A stretch of DNA of 64,000 nucleotides from assembly GCA_038380795.1 (NCBI GenBank), contig CM076260.1:8200033-8264032 (forward strand), read 5' to 3'. The notes beneath the pieces are model-generated. The model saw only the letters and a list, made by a program, of their open reading frames with translations. It had not been told where the DNA came from and made no database searches. The position numbers and the translations under genes are program-made. The stretch is from Pyrocephalus nanus (lineage: Eukaryota > Chordata > Aves > Passeriformes > Tyrannidae). Shown here one piece after another: positions 26,093 through 38,089 of the stretch (its first letter is position 1; each line of letters starts with the position of its first letter).

Positions 26093-26675
26093 TGTCATGG
26101 TTTAACCCCAGCCAGCAACCACTCAGCTGATTGCTCACTTCCCCACTAGTGGGTTCAGGAAGAGAACTGGAAGGGCAAAGGTTAGAAAAACTCATGGGTT
26201 GAGATAAAGACAGTTTAATAGGGAAAGGAAAAGCTATGCAAGCAAGTAAAGCAAAGCAAGGAATTCATTCACCCCCATGGGCAGGCAGGTGTTCAGTCAC
26301 CACCAGGAGAATTGAGCTCCATCACGTGTCATGGTGACTTGGCAAGACAAACACCATCACAAATATATCCCCCCCCCCCCCCCCCCCCATTTCCTCCTTC
26401 TTCCCTCCACTTTATACACTGAGCTTAATGTCATATGTGATGGAATATCCCTTTGGCCAGTTGGGGTTAGCTGTTCTGGCTGTGTCTCAACCACAGTCTC
26501 CTCACCAGAGTGGCAGTAGGAAAAGCAGAAGAGGTCTTGGCTCTGAGTAAGCACTGCTCAGCAACAGGGAAAACATCTCTATACTATCAACACTCTGTTC
26601 AGCACAAATACAAAACACAGCCCCATACTAGCCTCTGTGAAGAAAATTAACTCTACCCCAACCAAAACCAGCACA
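26093..26675 (-). mobile_element. Solo LTR of an avian endogenous retrovirus (ERVL-like)
   Basis: A complete 583 bp LTR bounded by 5'-TG..CA-3' and flanked by a perfect 5 bp duplication (cttag). It matches a family common in neoavian genomes. On the sense (minus) strand it opens tgtgctggttttggttgggg. A TATA box lies at about 26411-26418, reading tgtataaa on the minus strand, downstream of a degraded CRE-like catatgacattaa. A tattaaactgtc polyadenylation region lies near 26210-26222, and it closes ggttaaaccatgaca. A 5 bp duplication is typical of ERVL (class III). No retroviral internal sequence flanks it, so it is a product of LTR-LTR recombination. Family name is from memory. Confidence 0.92.
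26369..26388 (-). repeat. 20-base C run inside the LTR (G20 on the sense strand)
   Basis: Twenty uninterrupted C on the plus strand, about 25-45 bp downstream of the LTR TATA box on the LTR sense strand. It is probably an expansion of a shorter G run that is normal for this LTR family. Confidence 0.9.
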
Positions 26676-26680
26676 CTTAG
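26676..26680. repeat. Target-site duplication, right copy
   Basis: cttag directly after the LTR, identical to the left copy. Confidence 0.9.
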
Positions 26681-29600
26681 GTTAGCAGTAATATTATCAT
26701 CATCTCTTATGCAAGTAGAAATCGGGGAACCCTGGTATTCAAGTTCTGAAGTCCTAATATACCCTTATGATCCTGTTTCCCCTCTGTAGAAGGTGACAGT
26801 GTGCTCACTGAAGTGCTGATTCGGCATTCCCTCGTACACCCTCTCACCCTCAACTTTGATTGCATTATTATAGAAATGCTTCAGGCACTGGGGTTTCTCC
26901 ATATGCTACTGAGAGTAGCAGTATTGGTCTTGTTTGTCACTGACCAAGGACCAAGAAAAGTACAAGGAGGAAAAAAATCAGCAAGGAGAGTCTCCAGATA
27001 TACCTCTACTTTGAAAGTGAATCTCTGTATGCAGCTTACTGGCAGCACAGCGATCCTTGCCATTGTCCACAGCTCCTTGAAGGCCCATCAATCTGAGAAC
27101 AAGGTGTCCTACTTTCACTGACCTTTCCCGTGCATCTTGTGCCCTGCACATACTGTGTCTGTCTGGGTTGCTTCAAAGAGCTGTTGGACTGCAGCTCTCC
27201 TTCTGGTGCCTTAGAGCAACAAGTTCATTAGAAGCCTGAGCAGCAATTCCTGGTTCCAGGAGCTAGTTACACAAATGCCTTTCTTATTGGCAAAAGTGAC
27301 ACACATTCATAATTGAAAAGCAGAAACAGTTTGAATATTGTCCTGTATCTCTGCTACTGCAGTATGATTCATAAATAATAATAATAGGGACTGGGCTGGA
27401 GGACAGAAGGTGAGCAGGAGTCTTTTGGAAATAGCTTTAATAAGAGGGATAAAAATGAAATGTTGTGGTGTTGTGTGATGTTATAATTGGCCAGTGCAAT
27501 TACATTTTGTTTACCTTATGGTAATGGAATTTATTTTCACAGGTACACTTTGAAAATTGTAAGTGTTAGATATACTGCAGAGGAGACCCTGACTGCACTG
27601 ATGTATTTCTCTTGGACCTCTGTGGGCTTGGAAAGAATAGGATTACATGCAAATGACTCTTGACGAGTTATATGGCATTGATTTGCAAAAGGGGCTGCTC
27701 TTTGATTTTCTGAGTATGATTACAGAATCTCACTGTTTTCTTTCTCTGTTATTGATGGCTGAAGGGCTTTCATAGCCATGAATATCATCTCAGGAGAACT
27801 GTGATCTCTACCTTTCTAAATTGTGGTGACATGTTGCCATTGTCATTTGTACTAATGGCTTATGTAGGTGGCAAGGAATCGCTGCCTGAATAAGAAAAGA
27901 AATACATCTTCATTTCATTAATGAAAGCAGAAAAGGAGCTCTTCTGGCACCAGATTTATAGCTCTGGAGACTGAGGAACTTCAGGGCTGTTTAACTCAAG
28001 TGGTAGAAATTAAAGCTACCTTAAAGTGTCCTAGCAAATATATTCCCTAGAGGAAAGCTCATGTTAGTCTGTTAGTCATCAGCGTCAATTAATGCTAGTA
28101 CAATGTGGACAATTATCTCTAGCACTCTGAGCTGTATTTCATCTGGAAAGCCTGAGTCCAAGTTTGGAGGAAGTTAAGAACTGAGTTGCAAATGCGAACT
28201 TTTATTACATCCTTTGCAGTTTGAAAAGAACAGGTTTTTATTGTGGATGAGATGGAACAAATTTTTAGTTTGTGATTTTCAAAGATTTTCAATAAATGTT
28301 CTGTTTTCTTGCCAGGAGTTCTGAGCACCTATAAATCAGGAACTCCTGTTTTCCGTTGTAAGCGATACAATGTGTAAGTTTCTCAACTGCTGCGAAGCAA
28401 TACAGGTTCTGAAAAGTGAGCACGGTGATAAGAATTTACAGGTGGTACTTAGCTTATGCCATCTGTCTTTATCACTACTTCAGTCCTAAGACCTACCAGA
28501 CTTTGGGGAGGCTGAGTCCCTCGGCACCTAAAGTCCTTTCCCTGCCAGGCACTGACTCAAAATCCTGCTGTTTTACCCAGTGATCTGAGCAGACTAGGAG
28601 TAGGTGACATGGGCACTCCAGGTTCTTGTTACAACATCCTTCTGCGAAGTGAGAGGAAGGGCTGTTTGACTGATAAAAGCTGCATCCCCTTTAGTGGGTG
28701 AGCACAGTAAATGTGGTAAGATAAATAAAAATAAATCAATGTACGTCAAGTCAGCACCTTGCCACTGCTGGCCAAGCCCTCCCGCAGAGCTGCAGGAGCC
28801 CTTCTCCTGCTGGTTTGTCTTGTTTGCACTCAGGTCATTTCACACTGTGATGTGGCATAAAGTCATCTGCGTGCTTGGGGTTACAGTCGGCAAATCCAGC
28901 CTGGAGCTGGCTGAACGCCAGTGGGAGACTGGGCTGAAGTCAGACCTCTGCTCAGCTGCAATTCAGGAAAAGCTCATGCTGATCTTGGGCTGACAAAAGT
29001 TGCATGATCCCCTTTGCACCCCTTCCCTTGTGAGCTAAGCAAGTGGTTCCCAGGCAGGCTTCAGAGTGAGAAATAAATAGCTCTTAAAGAGTTTTATTTT
29101 TTACATTCCTTGCAAGCTACTGCTGTGCATATTTGCCTATCAATTCATTTTCTCTTTGCTGGTACATTTACTCTATATTTAGCACATTTTAGGAGGACAG
29201 CTAGATTGTACAGACAGAAAATCACACAGTAGGGCCTTATTTACTATACTGTAATAACTGTGTTCATAAATCCAACCTCTCTCTGTAGAACTCGTATACC
29301 TGTCTCTTCTTTCTCCCCTTTGATTCCTATCCTTGCCTCTCTCTCTGCTGATAACAGGCAGTAGGAGCTGCACTCAGTACCTCTGAGTATTACGGTCCAT
29401 TTACTTAAATGTGGATGCTGATATTAAACTTAAGGCATCCAAGTTTGACTCTTCCATCTTACTTACATTTTTGTGGTGGTCTATTGTTTATACATTTATA
29501 GTGAAAGACATTTCTGGGATATTAAGATTTATGCTAGGCAGGAAAGAAGAGAGTGGATGTTTATCTGAAATGCAGTTTCCTTGGTTATCTGGGTTTTGAA

Positions 29601-29969
29601 GGGGTCTTTAAATGTTAAAATGCACTTAGACTAGCAGTTGATGATGTATTGAAAGCCTTTGCTGGAAAAATATTTAGTAGGATATTTTTAAGGATATACA
29701 CTTGATTTTAACTTTTATAATTTATAACGTTGCAGTTTTATAATAATGGTAATATAACCTATATGGTATAATTAAAAAGTAAATGCTACAATATAACAAT
29801 ATGTAATTTATTCAAATATTTTTTAGCTAACCTAAAAAACCCACAACAACAACAACACACTAATCACCTGACATAAGGTGAAATTAAAATTTATTAAAAT
29901 CAAACATTTTTCTTGGGCTCAAACTTCTTGTAACCAGAGTAAATGGTAATGCAGGGGGAACTCATTGAG
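26681..29969. other. Unique sequence, no gene recognised
   Basis: The longest frame is 106 codons on the plus strand (26801-27121), with a hydrophobic N-terminal half and a basic middle. I recognise no family. A frame of 99 codons (28694-28993) is equally unassigned. A (CAA)n run of five units lies near 29843-29857. No mobile element seen. Confidence 0.45.
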
Positions 29970-30160
29970 TCATAGAATGGACTGGGATGGAAGCTCTCTT
30001 GTAGCCCCTTTAGGTACTGGAAGGTACTATTAGATCTCTTGGAGCCTTTTGTTCTCCAAACTGATGAACCTCAACTCTCTCAGCCTTTCCTCATAGGAGA
30101 GATGCTCCAGCCTTCTGATCATCCTAGTGGCTTCCTTTGGACTTGTTCAATTCCAGATGG
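29970..30160 (-). mobile_element. CR1 LINE fragment with internal deletion
   Basis: It begins with the complement of the CR1 3' end (gtcatagaatggactgggatggaag), then jumps directly to an upstream block (ccctttaggtactggaaggtactattagatctc..ccttttgttctccaaactgatgaacctcaactctctcagcctttcctcataggagagatgctccag). By comparison with the family, a few hundred bases are missing at the junction near 30000. Confidence 0.88.
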
Positions 30161-33100
30161 GCTGGAGTGAAGGAAACTGAAACTAGGATTTTCTAATAAA
30201 GTGCTGTCACTGGTCATGAATGGGAAGTCCTACACTAGTTCGTGAACCATACCAGTAGGATGTGGAGCTGTAGGCCTGCAGGTGCTCTAAAAACTTTCTA
30301 TAATTTCTCTTGTGTATTCAGTTATTCCACTCATAAAACAAAATGGAAATAAGTATAACAGTAAAATGATGTGGGGAGAAGTTGGGAAAGGAAGTGGGAA
30401 CTGCTCTGTGCCATCCTCTGAGAAAGCCAAATCACGTGTGCTTTTGCCATAGAGTGCTCAAGGTGTAGGTGGTTTGGGGTAACAATTAGGTATGAGGTAC
30501 AGCTATTCCTGAAAATCAAGGAGGGGTAAGGTACTTAAACCCATTATACTAATCTGAAAATATCAGTTTAAAAAATTGCACTATTTCACTATTAATATTA
30601 GTGTACTGAGACATTTCTCTTAAATACAGGTTTTTCCTGGAATAGGAATGGTTGTTAAGCAGCTACTGATTTTTGCATGCCGCAGGGAGGGAGAAACACA
30701 GTCTTTAATAATATTCTGTGTATGTAAATGTGCTCTCAGCCATGTGAAAGCTTATGATCATTTTATTAACCAGGCAATAAATACACAAAAAAGGGGTGGG
30801 GAACAGAGGTTGAAGTTTTACCTTATGAACCTCTAAGATAACCTGTTTCATTGGGATTATACGAAAAAGTAGGCATAACTTTCAATATCTTTCAGGTCCG
30901 TCACCTGTTACCTTCCTTTGGTGGTCTCACCGCACTTAGGGAGATAGATGGGTATATCACAAAATTATCTACACATAATTTGTCATACTTGGGCACCAGT
31001 GACAACAGACTCTCTGCTTTGGAAGAGCCTGGGGTTAGCATGCTGAGGAAAAGAAATAACTCCTTACCCTGAGGGCTTAGATTTTCCCATGCAGCACTGA
31101 GGGCAGCTGAAAGCTGTGTGGGGAAACTAAACTGCTGAAGCATTTTGTGTTTAACGTGGCATGAGAATACGGGTAAGATGAGTTGCTCTTCCCCACTGCC
31201 AAAGCTTGAACATAAGATTAAAAGAAATCCTGATGGGATTACTGCAAAAAGTCCCCCTGAAGAAAGTGGAGAGGTTATAGAAACAAAATCTATTATCCAT
31301 CATCCCGTCATTAGCAAAGTGGAAGAACTGGCAGAAGAATTGTTGGCCTAAACTCAAGACGTCAAAAAATAGGTAAGAAAAATAGACCAGGGAAATATTT
31401 CCTGAGAAGATCCTGGCGGGGGCAGGGAGTGGATAGTACAGTTAGCCTTCTTCATCTCTCATTTTCAGGAGTCTATTATGTTATTTTGTAAAGAGAAGAG
31501 TGGTTGAAATGATTAATTGACCACAGGGCTTGACATATGAGCAGGCAGCCAAATGAGTAAATCCGTGCAGCGCGCTCAGCGCATCACAGTGAGGGATTCC
31601 TGAGTGCTGCTGGGTGGGAAGGCAGGGAGGCTGCACCCTGCAATTTGAGGAGGTGTCATTAGCTGAAACAAAACAAAAATTAGCCGAGAAAATCTTTTAA
31701 CACAGCATTTTATTGTGCCCACCTGTGATGTCTGCCAGGAATGACAGCTCGCTCTGTGCTGCTCAGCTGCAGTGCTGGCACCCGTGGCTCCCTCACTCTC
31801 TCCCAGTCCATGCCATCCCTTGCCACGGTTCAGGGTATGTCCTCTGCTCCCCAGTTTGGGTCTGCAGACCCCTTTGTCACAGAGCCATCACACGCCATCT
31901 CCCAATAACCCCCAGAAAAGCCAGAAGGCGTGGTACATCCCACACTGTTTTTAAATGAAAAGGGACCACAAGTTAAAGGGGAAAAACATCCCATATGAAA
32001 AGAAGAAAAAAATAGTCTGGATTAGATGGAGAAGGTGTGAAATACTAATTTCATAAAGGTCTCTGCAGGTGTGGGGGCTCTGCTAAGGCCAACCCTGGAG
32101 GAGACAGCTGGGGTAGAAGAACTCCTCCTTCATGGCCATCCCCTTCTACCTGCCATGCCAGACCAGCTGCCAGTTCACCTGCAGACTTGGAACAGAAATT
32201 GAGAGCAGCAGATGTTGCAACCTGCTGAAAGCTCACTGGTGGCCGAGTGTTTGAACTCCTAGAGAAGAGCTCTTGTGGAGAGGGCTGCTGGCTGACTGCG
32301 GGATTGCAGCACACCATACTTTTGGATGATTTCAGCATTTTTACTGTGAAACGTCCTCATGGAGGAAAATGTATCAGGATCTTCCCAGAACTCCATACAA
32401 CCACTTAATGGAAGCTTGTCTTGCTTCTCCACTGTCTTGCTTGAGTCTTCCTTGAAGTACTGCAGCGTTATTGGTAGTGTCCTTGTCTTGTGGTGTTTTG
32501 GAAAAGTGATGGGACTTTTTATTTGCATAGTTAGGTTTGAATCTATTTGACCCCTAAGGAAAGGAGAGAGAAAATGATACGGTGTGAGCATCTTCTGGCC
32601 AGGGAGAGAGGGGAATACATATATATATTTTTTTTTTTTTTTTAAAAGAGAGAAGATATTATCTGGCTTTTTCATTCAAGTTTTCATCCTGACACAATCA
32701 TGTTCCATAAGCCCTTAGATATGAAATAAAACATACACAGTTTACTCTTGGTTTAAGTCCACATTCTATCACATTCTTCAATCTTACAGAATGTGAAACC
32801 ACAAAAATTGCTCCACCATGTCAGACCAGAGGCTCAGCTGCTCCAGTGCTGCCTCATAACGCTGCCCTGTAACGCTGCCCCATTACAGCTGCATATGGAA
32901 AGGTTCTTATCCACACAGTGGGTTTCCTCATTGGCATAATGTTGTTTTCCATTTTATCCTCTACCTTATGCTGCTAATTTTAATGGTCTGTTTGTCATTC
33001 TGACCACTGCTGAACATTGAGGTGAAGTTTTCAGAAAACGATCTAGTGTGAGGCACTGCTGCTGATGCAGAGTTGTTCCTCACTGTGTTCATTGCTTGGT

Positions 33101-36100
33101 ACTTGTTAACTCCTAATTTTGTTTGTGCTCCCTGTGGTTGGGTTTGGTTGATTGCAGGTTCTGTTAGATGGGCATCAGGCGGGGTGCTGGACCTGCCTGT
33201 GATGCTGCATGATGGCAACTAAATTATTTGTGTTGTTTTTTTTTCTTTTCTATTTTTCTCATGTGAGTAATTAACTTCATAGAAAGCATGATCAAATAAT
33301 ATATTAATGTAATTGCAAATCTGTTCCATTCTTCTTTCTATAACACTGTGATGTTCATCTCCTAGGTAAATGAATATGGTGTTTTATTCTGCATAGCAAA
33401 GGATGTTATGGACATCATGACTGTTGTGAAGTATTAATATAAATAAGGTCAGCTGTACATGTCTGATGGTCCTGTTTTACTTCTCTTTTTTTATTTCATC
33501 TCCTTAAACCTTATAGTTACTCAGTGATTTTTTTTATTAAATTATTTATTGTAGCCAGATGATTGATGTTGTCTCACTTTGGTTCTTTGCAGCTTCCTGA
33601 TTCTTTAGTTGTCAAAATGACAAGCACTCAGTGATTAATTAAAACCTTTATTTTGCTCTGTTATTGTTCATCTTCAGTCAAATCTAAATTCTTATGTATT
33701 CCAGAAAATAATAAATATTCCCCAAATGCAGGTTGCTAAAATTTAGATCAAGGAATACCTTCATTTATTTTTCATTATTAATTTTTTATTATATTTAATT
33801 TTTTATACATGCACATATGTATGTATAAAAATATTTTCTTGTGAAAAATGTTAAATTGAAAACTCTTTACAAGAAAACTTCCGATATGGCATGTTGGATG
33901 GTCACCACTGTAAAACTCCTCACAGAGCTTTTTTTTTTGAAGGAAAGTGAGAAAAATTAAGAGTGGCTCCTTGTCAAGACTGATGATTTTCCTCTCTCTA
34001 ACTGGCATATATTGCAGTACTTTTTTGGTGTTGTGGACATATAGCATGGATTCCTCTCAGCTGCGTTGATGTGTTTGTTGTTGATAGATATATCTGAATT
34101 ATTTACCTTAAGATCTCTTTATAGTTGCTAGAAAGAAATAAGCACTCTCAAATGGGAAATTCATCTCATATTGAAGGAGACATCTAGCACAGGGCATTGA
34201 AGATCATCCTATTCCCTCACAAGAAAGGGATGAGCCTAGATATTTAGTCAGATAATTGCCACTCAGAGACTCTGGGACTCAGACTTAGGGGACTGATTTA
34301 TTTTGTGCAGCTGGACACAGAGAAAGCAACATCTCCCAGTTCCTGTGCTGGGCCTGGGAAAGGTTGCCATCTCATTCCTGGTTTCTTGTGACACCTTGTT
34401 TCTGAGTCAGGAATACTTCCTTCCAAAAAATGTATTTGAACATCTCCTTTCATATACTTATATCAGCAAAAGCTTAGTGGCAGTGAGAGCAGCTGTGAAT
34501 GGCAGAAAGGGTTCCTTTGAATGAAGTCACACCAGAAATACACCTGCCCAAGCTGGCCCAGCCTTTGCAGTGCTGGGGTGGAACTCTGCACAGTGTTAAA
34601 CTCCACTGCAGTGGCAAAGAGACCAAAGGCTGGGAGTGTTCTCCACTGGGGTAGGTGATGGGGAGGCACAGGGATACATGCCCAGCATGTCAATCAGCCT
34701 TTATTCCCAGAAAAGCCATTCCTAATTCTTCTCAAGAAATGTTTATGGGTTGGCTGGAAATGCTTTAAGGTATGTCTGGCTTTCTGGAATTGCTTTCACA
34801 GACCGATTTCTTTTCTGTGGGGTCTCATATGAGAATAAACTCATTAGAATTCCTTGAATGGCTGACATTATTCTTTTAATGTTTCAAATTTTCATGTACA
34901 TAGCACATCAAATTTTGCTGGTAAACTGGATTTAGCCTTCTTTTCAGTCTTTTGTTTAGGATTTTTATCTAATTTATTCTGGTGCTTCTCATTTTTTGCT
35001 TCCTCTACTTAATGTTCCAAGGATGGGATTGACTGCACCTGAAGTTAGAGCTACTTGGCCTGTTAGAAAAAGAAATGAATTGGCTCAAATAAATTACTAA
35101 AGTAAAATTCATATGATAATAATTTTGCTGATGGGTTATAGTCTTCCTTTATGAAAAGCTCAATAAAATCTTAATTAGAAAAAAAAAAACAGATAAGGAA
35201 AAGCAAGTAAAACCATTTTCTGATATATCCTGAAGTTCCCTATTCTTTATCAGTTCCTTTGATGGTATTGAATAGATACTTACTCTGCTCTGGAACTCTA
35301 CAAATGTCATTGCTGAGCTACTGATTCTTCTGAAAGGACAAGGATCAGATGAGGAAAATTCAGCGTATGAAAGAGTGTGTCTGGTGCCAAAGCAAATACC
35401 TCTGCATATTCCATAAAAGATTTCTGCATATGTGATTTTTAAATTTTTGCCAGCTACTATCATATCTTCCTGATGTATTGTTATACATGGAATGACCTTT
35501 TCGTAGTTTCAGTTGTAGAGTGTAAAGAAACCTCCCCATCATTCTACATCATGAACATGCACAACAGAAAGGAATGAAGAGATTTCTTCCTGTTATGAAG
35601 TATGTTTGACTGTATTGAACCCAAAAAAATGAGAGACAGCAAGAAAGCAAATTCGACAAGTTTCTCACACCCCCTTCTTTTGGCAGAAGAATTAATTGCA
35701 TGTTTCCTATGAAGCAAAGCACAATAGAGTTTGATGGCATATTTCTTGTAATTTTGTTACACTGCCACAGAAAATTCAGAATTTTCTGCAGGTATGTGTG
35801 CGTGGTGTTAAGCACTGATTCATAGAAATCTGACCAAATGCTTACTTAGGACTTGGACGAAGAAGTGAATTAGACATCATGACACTCAGTGGCAATGTCC
35901 CTCTAGGCTGTACCAGGGACAAGGTTAGAGGCATCTTCTGTCCACGATGACATGGAACAGATGATTTTGCTTAGATAAACACAGTTTAACACTCATGTTA
36001 CTTTCCAGTCCATATAAAAAGGTTTCTACTTTCAAACTACCTATTGGGACCATCTTTGGGCTAGAAGAACTCCTGAATGTTGGCCAGACATTGGCAGGGG

Positions 36101-36353
36101 AATAATAAATTGACAAAGGCCATATCAGGGACAGCACTGACACTTGACATGCCTGGAGGTCACATGACAGGACTTGAACCTGTTCTCTAAGTTTGCTTTG
36201 CCTTTTTTTTTTTTTTCAATCTTTTTCTCTTTGTTCCTCCTGTAAGGCAGACATTGCATTGTATGGATTAAATGGGAAAAAGCTAGGAAACCAAGATAGG
36301 GATGGGCTAAAGTGGGGAACACTGGGACACCTAAACCAGTTAATGAAATCCAG
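30161..36353. other. Long repeat-poor unique stretch, no gene recognised
   Basis: About 6 kb without a confident mobile element. Small features: four CpGs within about 21 bp at 31563-31583, a TA/T tract at 32616-32643, and a direct repeat taacgctgccc at 32857-32867 and 32870-32880. 32812-33190 faintly resembles an old CR1-type repeat (gtcagaccagaggctcagctg). The longest frame, 138 codons at 32259-32675 on the minus strand, runs through a poly-K stretch encoded by the T tract and is not convincing. Confidence 0.45.
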
Positions 36354-36517
36354 TAAAGGGCCTGGTGTCCCCAAGGGGTTGATACTACGTACAGTTTCAC
36401 TAATTCATCAGTGACCTGGATGAAGGGATAGAGTGCCTCCACAGCACACTGATGATACAAAACTGGGAGGAATGGCTGATCCCCTGAGTGCTGTATTGCC
36501 ATTTAGAAGGATCTCTG
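36354..36517 (+). mobile_element. CR1 LINE fragment, ORF2 reverse-transcriptase C-terminal region
   Basis: The plus strand reads catcagtgacctggatgaagggatagagtgc..actgatgatacaaaactgggaggaatggctgat..gctgtattgccatttag. This is the stretch of CR1 ORF2 encoding the end of the reverse transcriptase ('FINDLDEGIE..ADDTKLGG' type). Single-base changes and a small deletion break the frame. Confidence 0.88.
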
Positions 36518-37582
36518 AACTCCTGCTTTAGTTTTGCAAAATATCTGCCCAGCCACAGAACTTCAAGTTAAAAGGAAATGTTTTTTGTAACACTCTAGGC
36601 AGATCAACAAGTTATGAAAGATAAATTTTTTGATTGTTTTCTGAATGTAGGAACCTGAGTTCTATAATTAATATATTTTGACTTAAAAAATTTCAATATA
36701 ATTATTTATTTGATGATACATCCATATACATTAAGCCCTTAAACTTCTATGTCTGGTTAGATTTTTTTTTTTCCAGATGTGTCTCAGGCTGTTCTTCACA
36801 AAATCTATAGTTTATTTGGCTGCATTTCACAGGACTTTATTAACAGTTATACAATTACTACTTGACTTATTAGGCTGGCTGAAACAATGCTAGTGAGTCT
36901 TTTGGCTCAATAAGTAGCAATATAAATGATTTAAACCCACTCTATTTACTGTCTTTTCATAAGATTATGAAAATTTGAAGTGAGATGTAGATGAAGAACA
37001 CTTTTGTGCCTTCCCACCTGCTGTCAGGCCTTTTTGCAACAAATGAGGTTGCTTTGTCTTTTAAAACATGTGTGCTTTACCTTTATTTAAGATAATGGGA
37101 ATTTTCACCATATGCAAATGGATTATATATGTCAAACTTGAATGCAAAGAACATGCAATTCTTCCTTATAGGTGGGATCAAAATGTCGTTGTTGTATTTT
37201 CAAAAATATGTTACAAAATATTTAAATTGAAATAGTTAAATTCTACCAGATTTACCTTGGTATTCGGAGGTATTGTTTGTCTCTTCCACAATCAATGAGG
37301 ATGAGGTCTTCCAAAAAATCATTGGATTCTAAAGATAATCATGCACAAACAAAAATTGCATAAAAAATCATAAGTCTAATTGTCCCAATATTTGGAACAT
37401 TTGATTTTTAAATATATTTTAGCTTTTAAATTTATCATTTTTTATGTAATTTCTGGATATTGTGACACTGAAACTGAACAAATTTATCAAAAAAACTTGA
37501 GTTGTAAGCCTTCAGCACTGCCTAAGTTTTCCACATAAGCTAAAAGGCTAATTAACCTTCATTTTTATTTCACATTCTATGA
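36518..37582. other. Unique AT-rich sequence
   Basis: No gene and no mobile element recognised. It contains a perfect octamer motif atgcaaat at 37112-37119, which is frequent enough by chance in AT-rich DNA that no function is claimed. Confidence 0.5.
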
Positions 37583-37732
37583 GGGATGTGCCATCCCTGG
37601 GGAGTGTCCAAGGTCAAGTTGGATGGGGCTTGGAGCAGCCTGTTCTAATATAAGGTGTCCCTGCCCATTGCAGGGAGCTGGAACTGGATGGTCTTTATAG
37701 TCCTTTCCAACCTAAACTATTCTGTGATTCTG
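37583..37732 (+). mobile_element. CR1 LINE 3' end
   Basis: gtgccatccctggggagtgtccaaggtcaagttggatggggcttggagcagcctgttct..ggtgtccctgcccattgcaggg..ctggatggtctttatagtcctttccaacc..actattctgtgattctgag is a near-textbook CR1 3' untranslated region ending in the terminal octamers. Confidence 0.93.
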
Positions 37733-38089
37733 AGTGGGAGGAAAAATGCAGGGAAAATATGATTCCCACTTCTTGAAATATATTCTTGGGTTGAATATTA
37801 TTGTTGGAGTTTGGTTTGTGGTAAACATCTTGGTACCTTGGAAACTGAAAGAGCTGAGGCAGATTTTCTGTGTGCTGACTTCAGAAGCTTTGTGGGGAGC
37901 TTAGTTCCACCATCTCTTGCCTCTCCCAGGAGAGGGCTGCAGGGATCATGACTCTGCATGTTATGAAGGCAGTGGTGCTCAAACTGCTATCACAATTAAC
38001 ATCAATGACAAAGACGAAGAAGAAAGACAGACCTGCTTTGAATATACTTAGATATTTCTGGCTCTCCAACCTTGATGAAATCCTTCTCA

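Noticed and set aside
32259..32675. Longest frame in the window (138 codons, minus strand) as a gene
   Set aside because: Its N-terminal part is a run of lysines read from a T tract, the rest lacks known motifs, and other frames overlap it. Most likely chance.
32812..33190. Old CR1-type repeat
   Set aside because: Only one short block (gtcagaccagaggctcagctg) resembles the family, too little to annotate.
37112..37119. Octamer motif atgcaaat as a POU-factor enhancer
   Set aside because: An 8-mer of this composition is expected by chance in 64 kb of AT-rich DNA.
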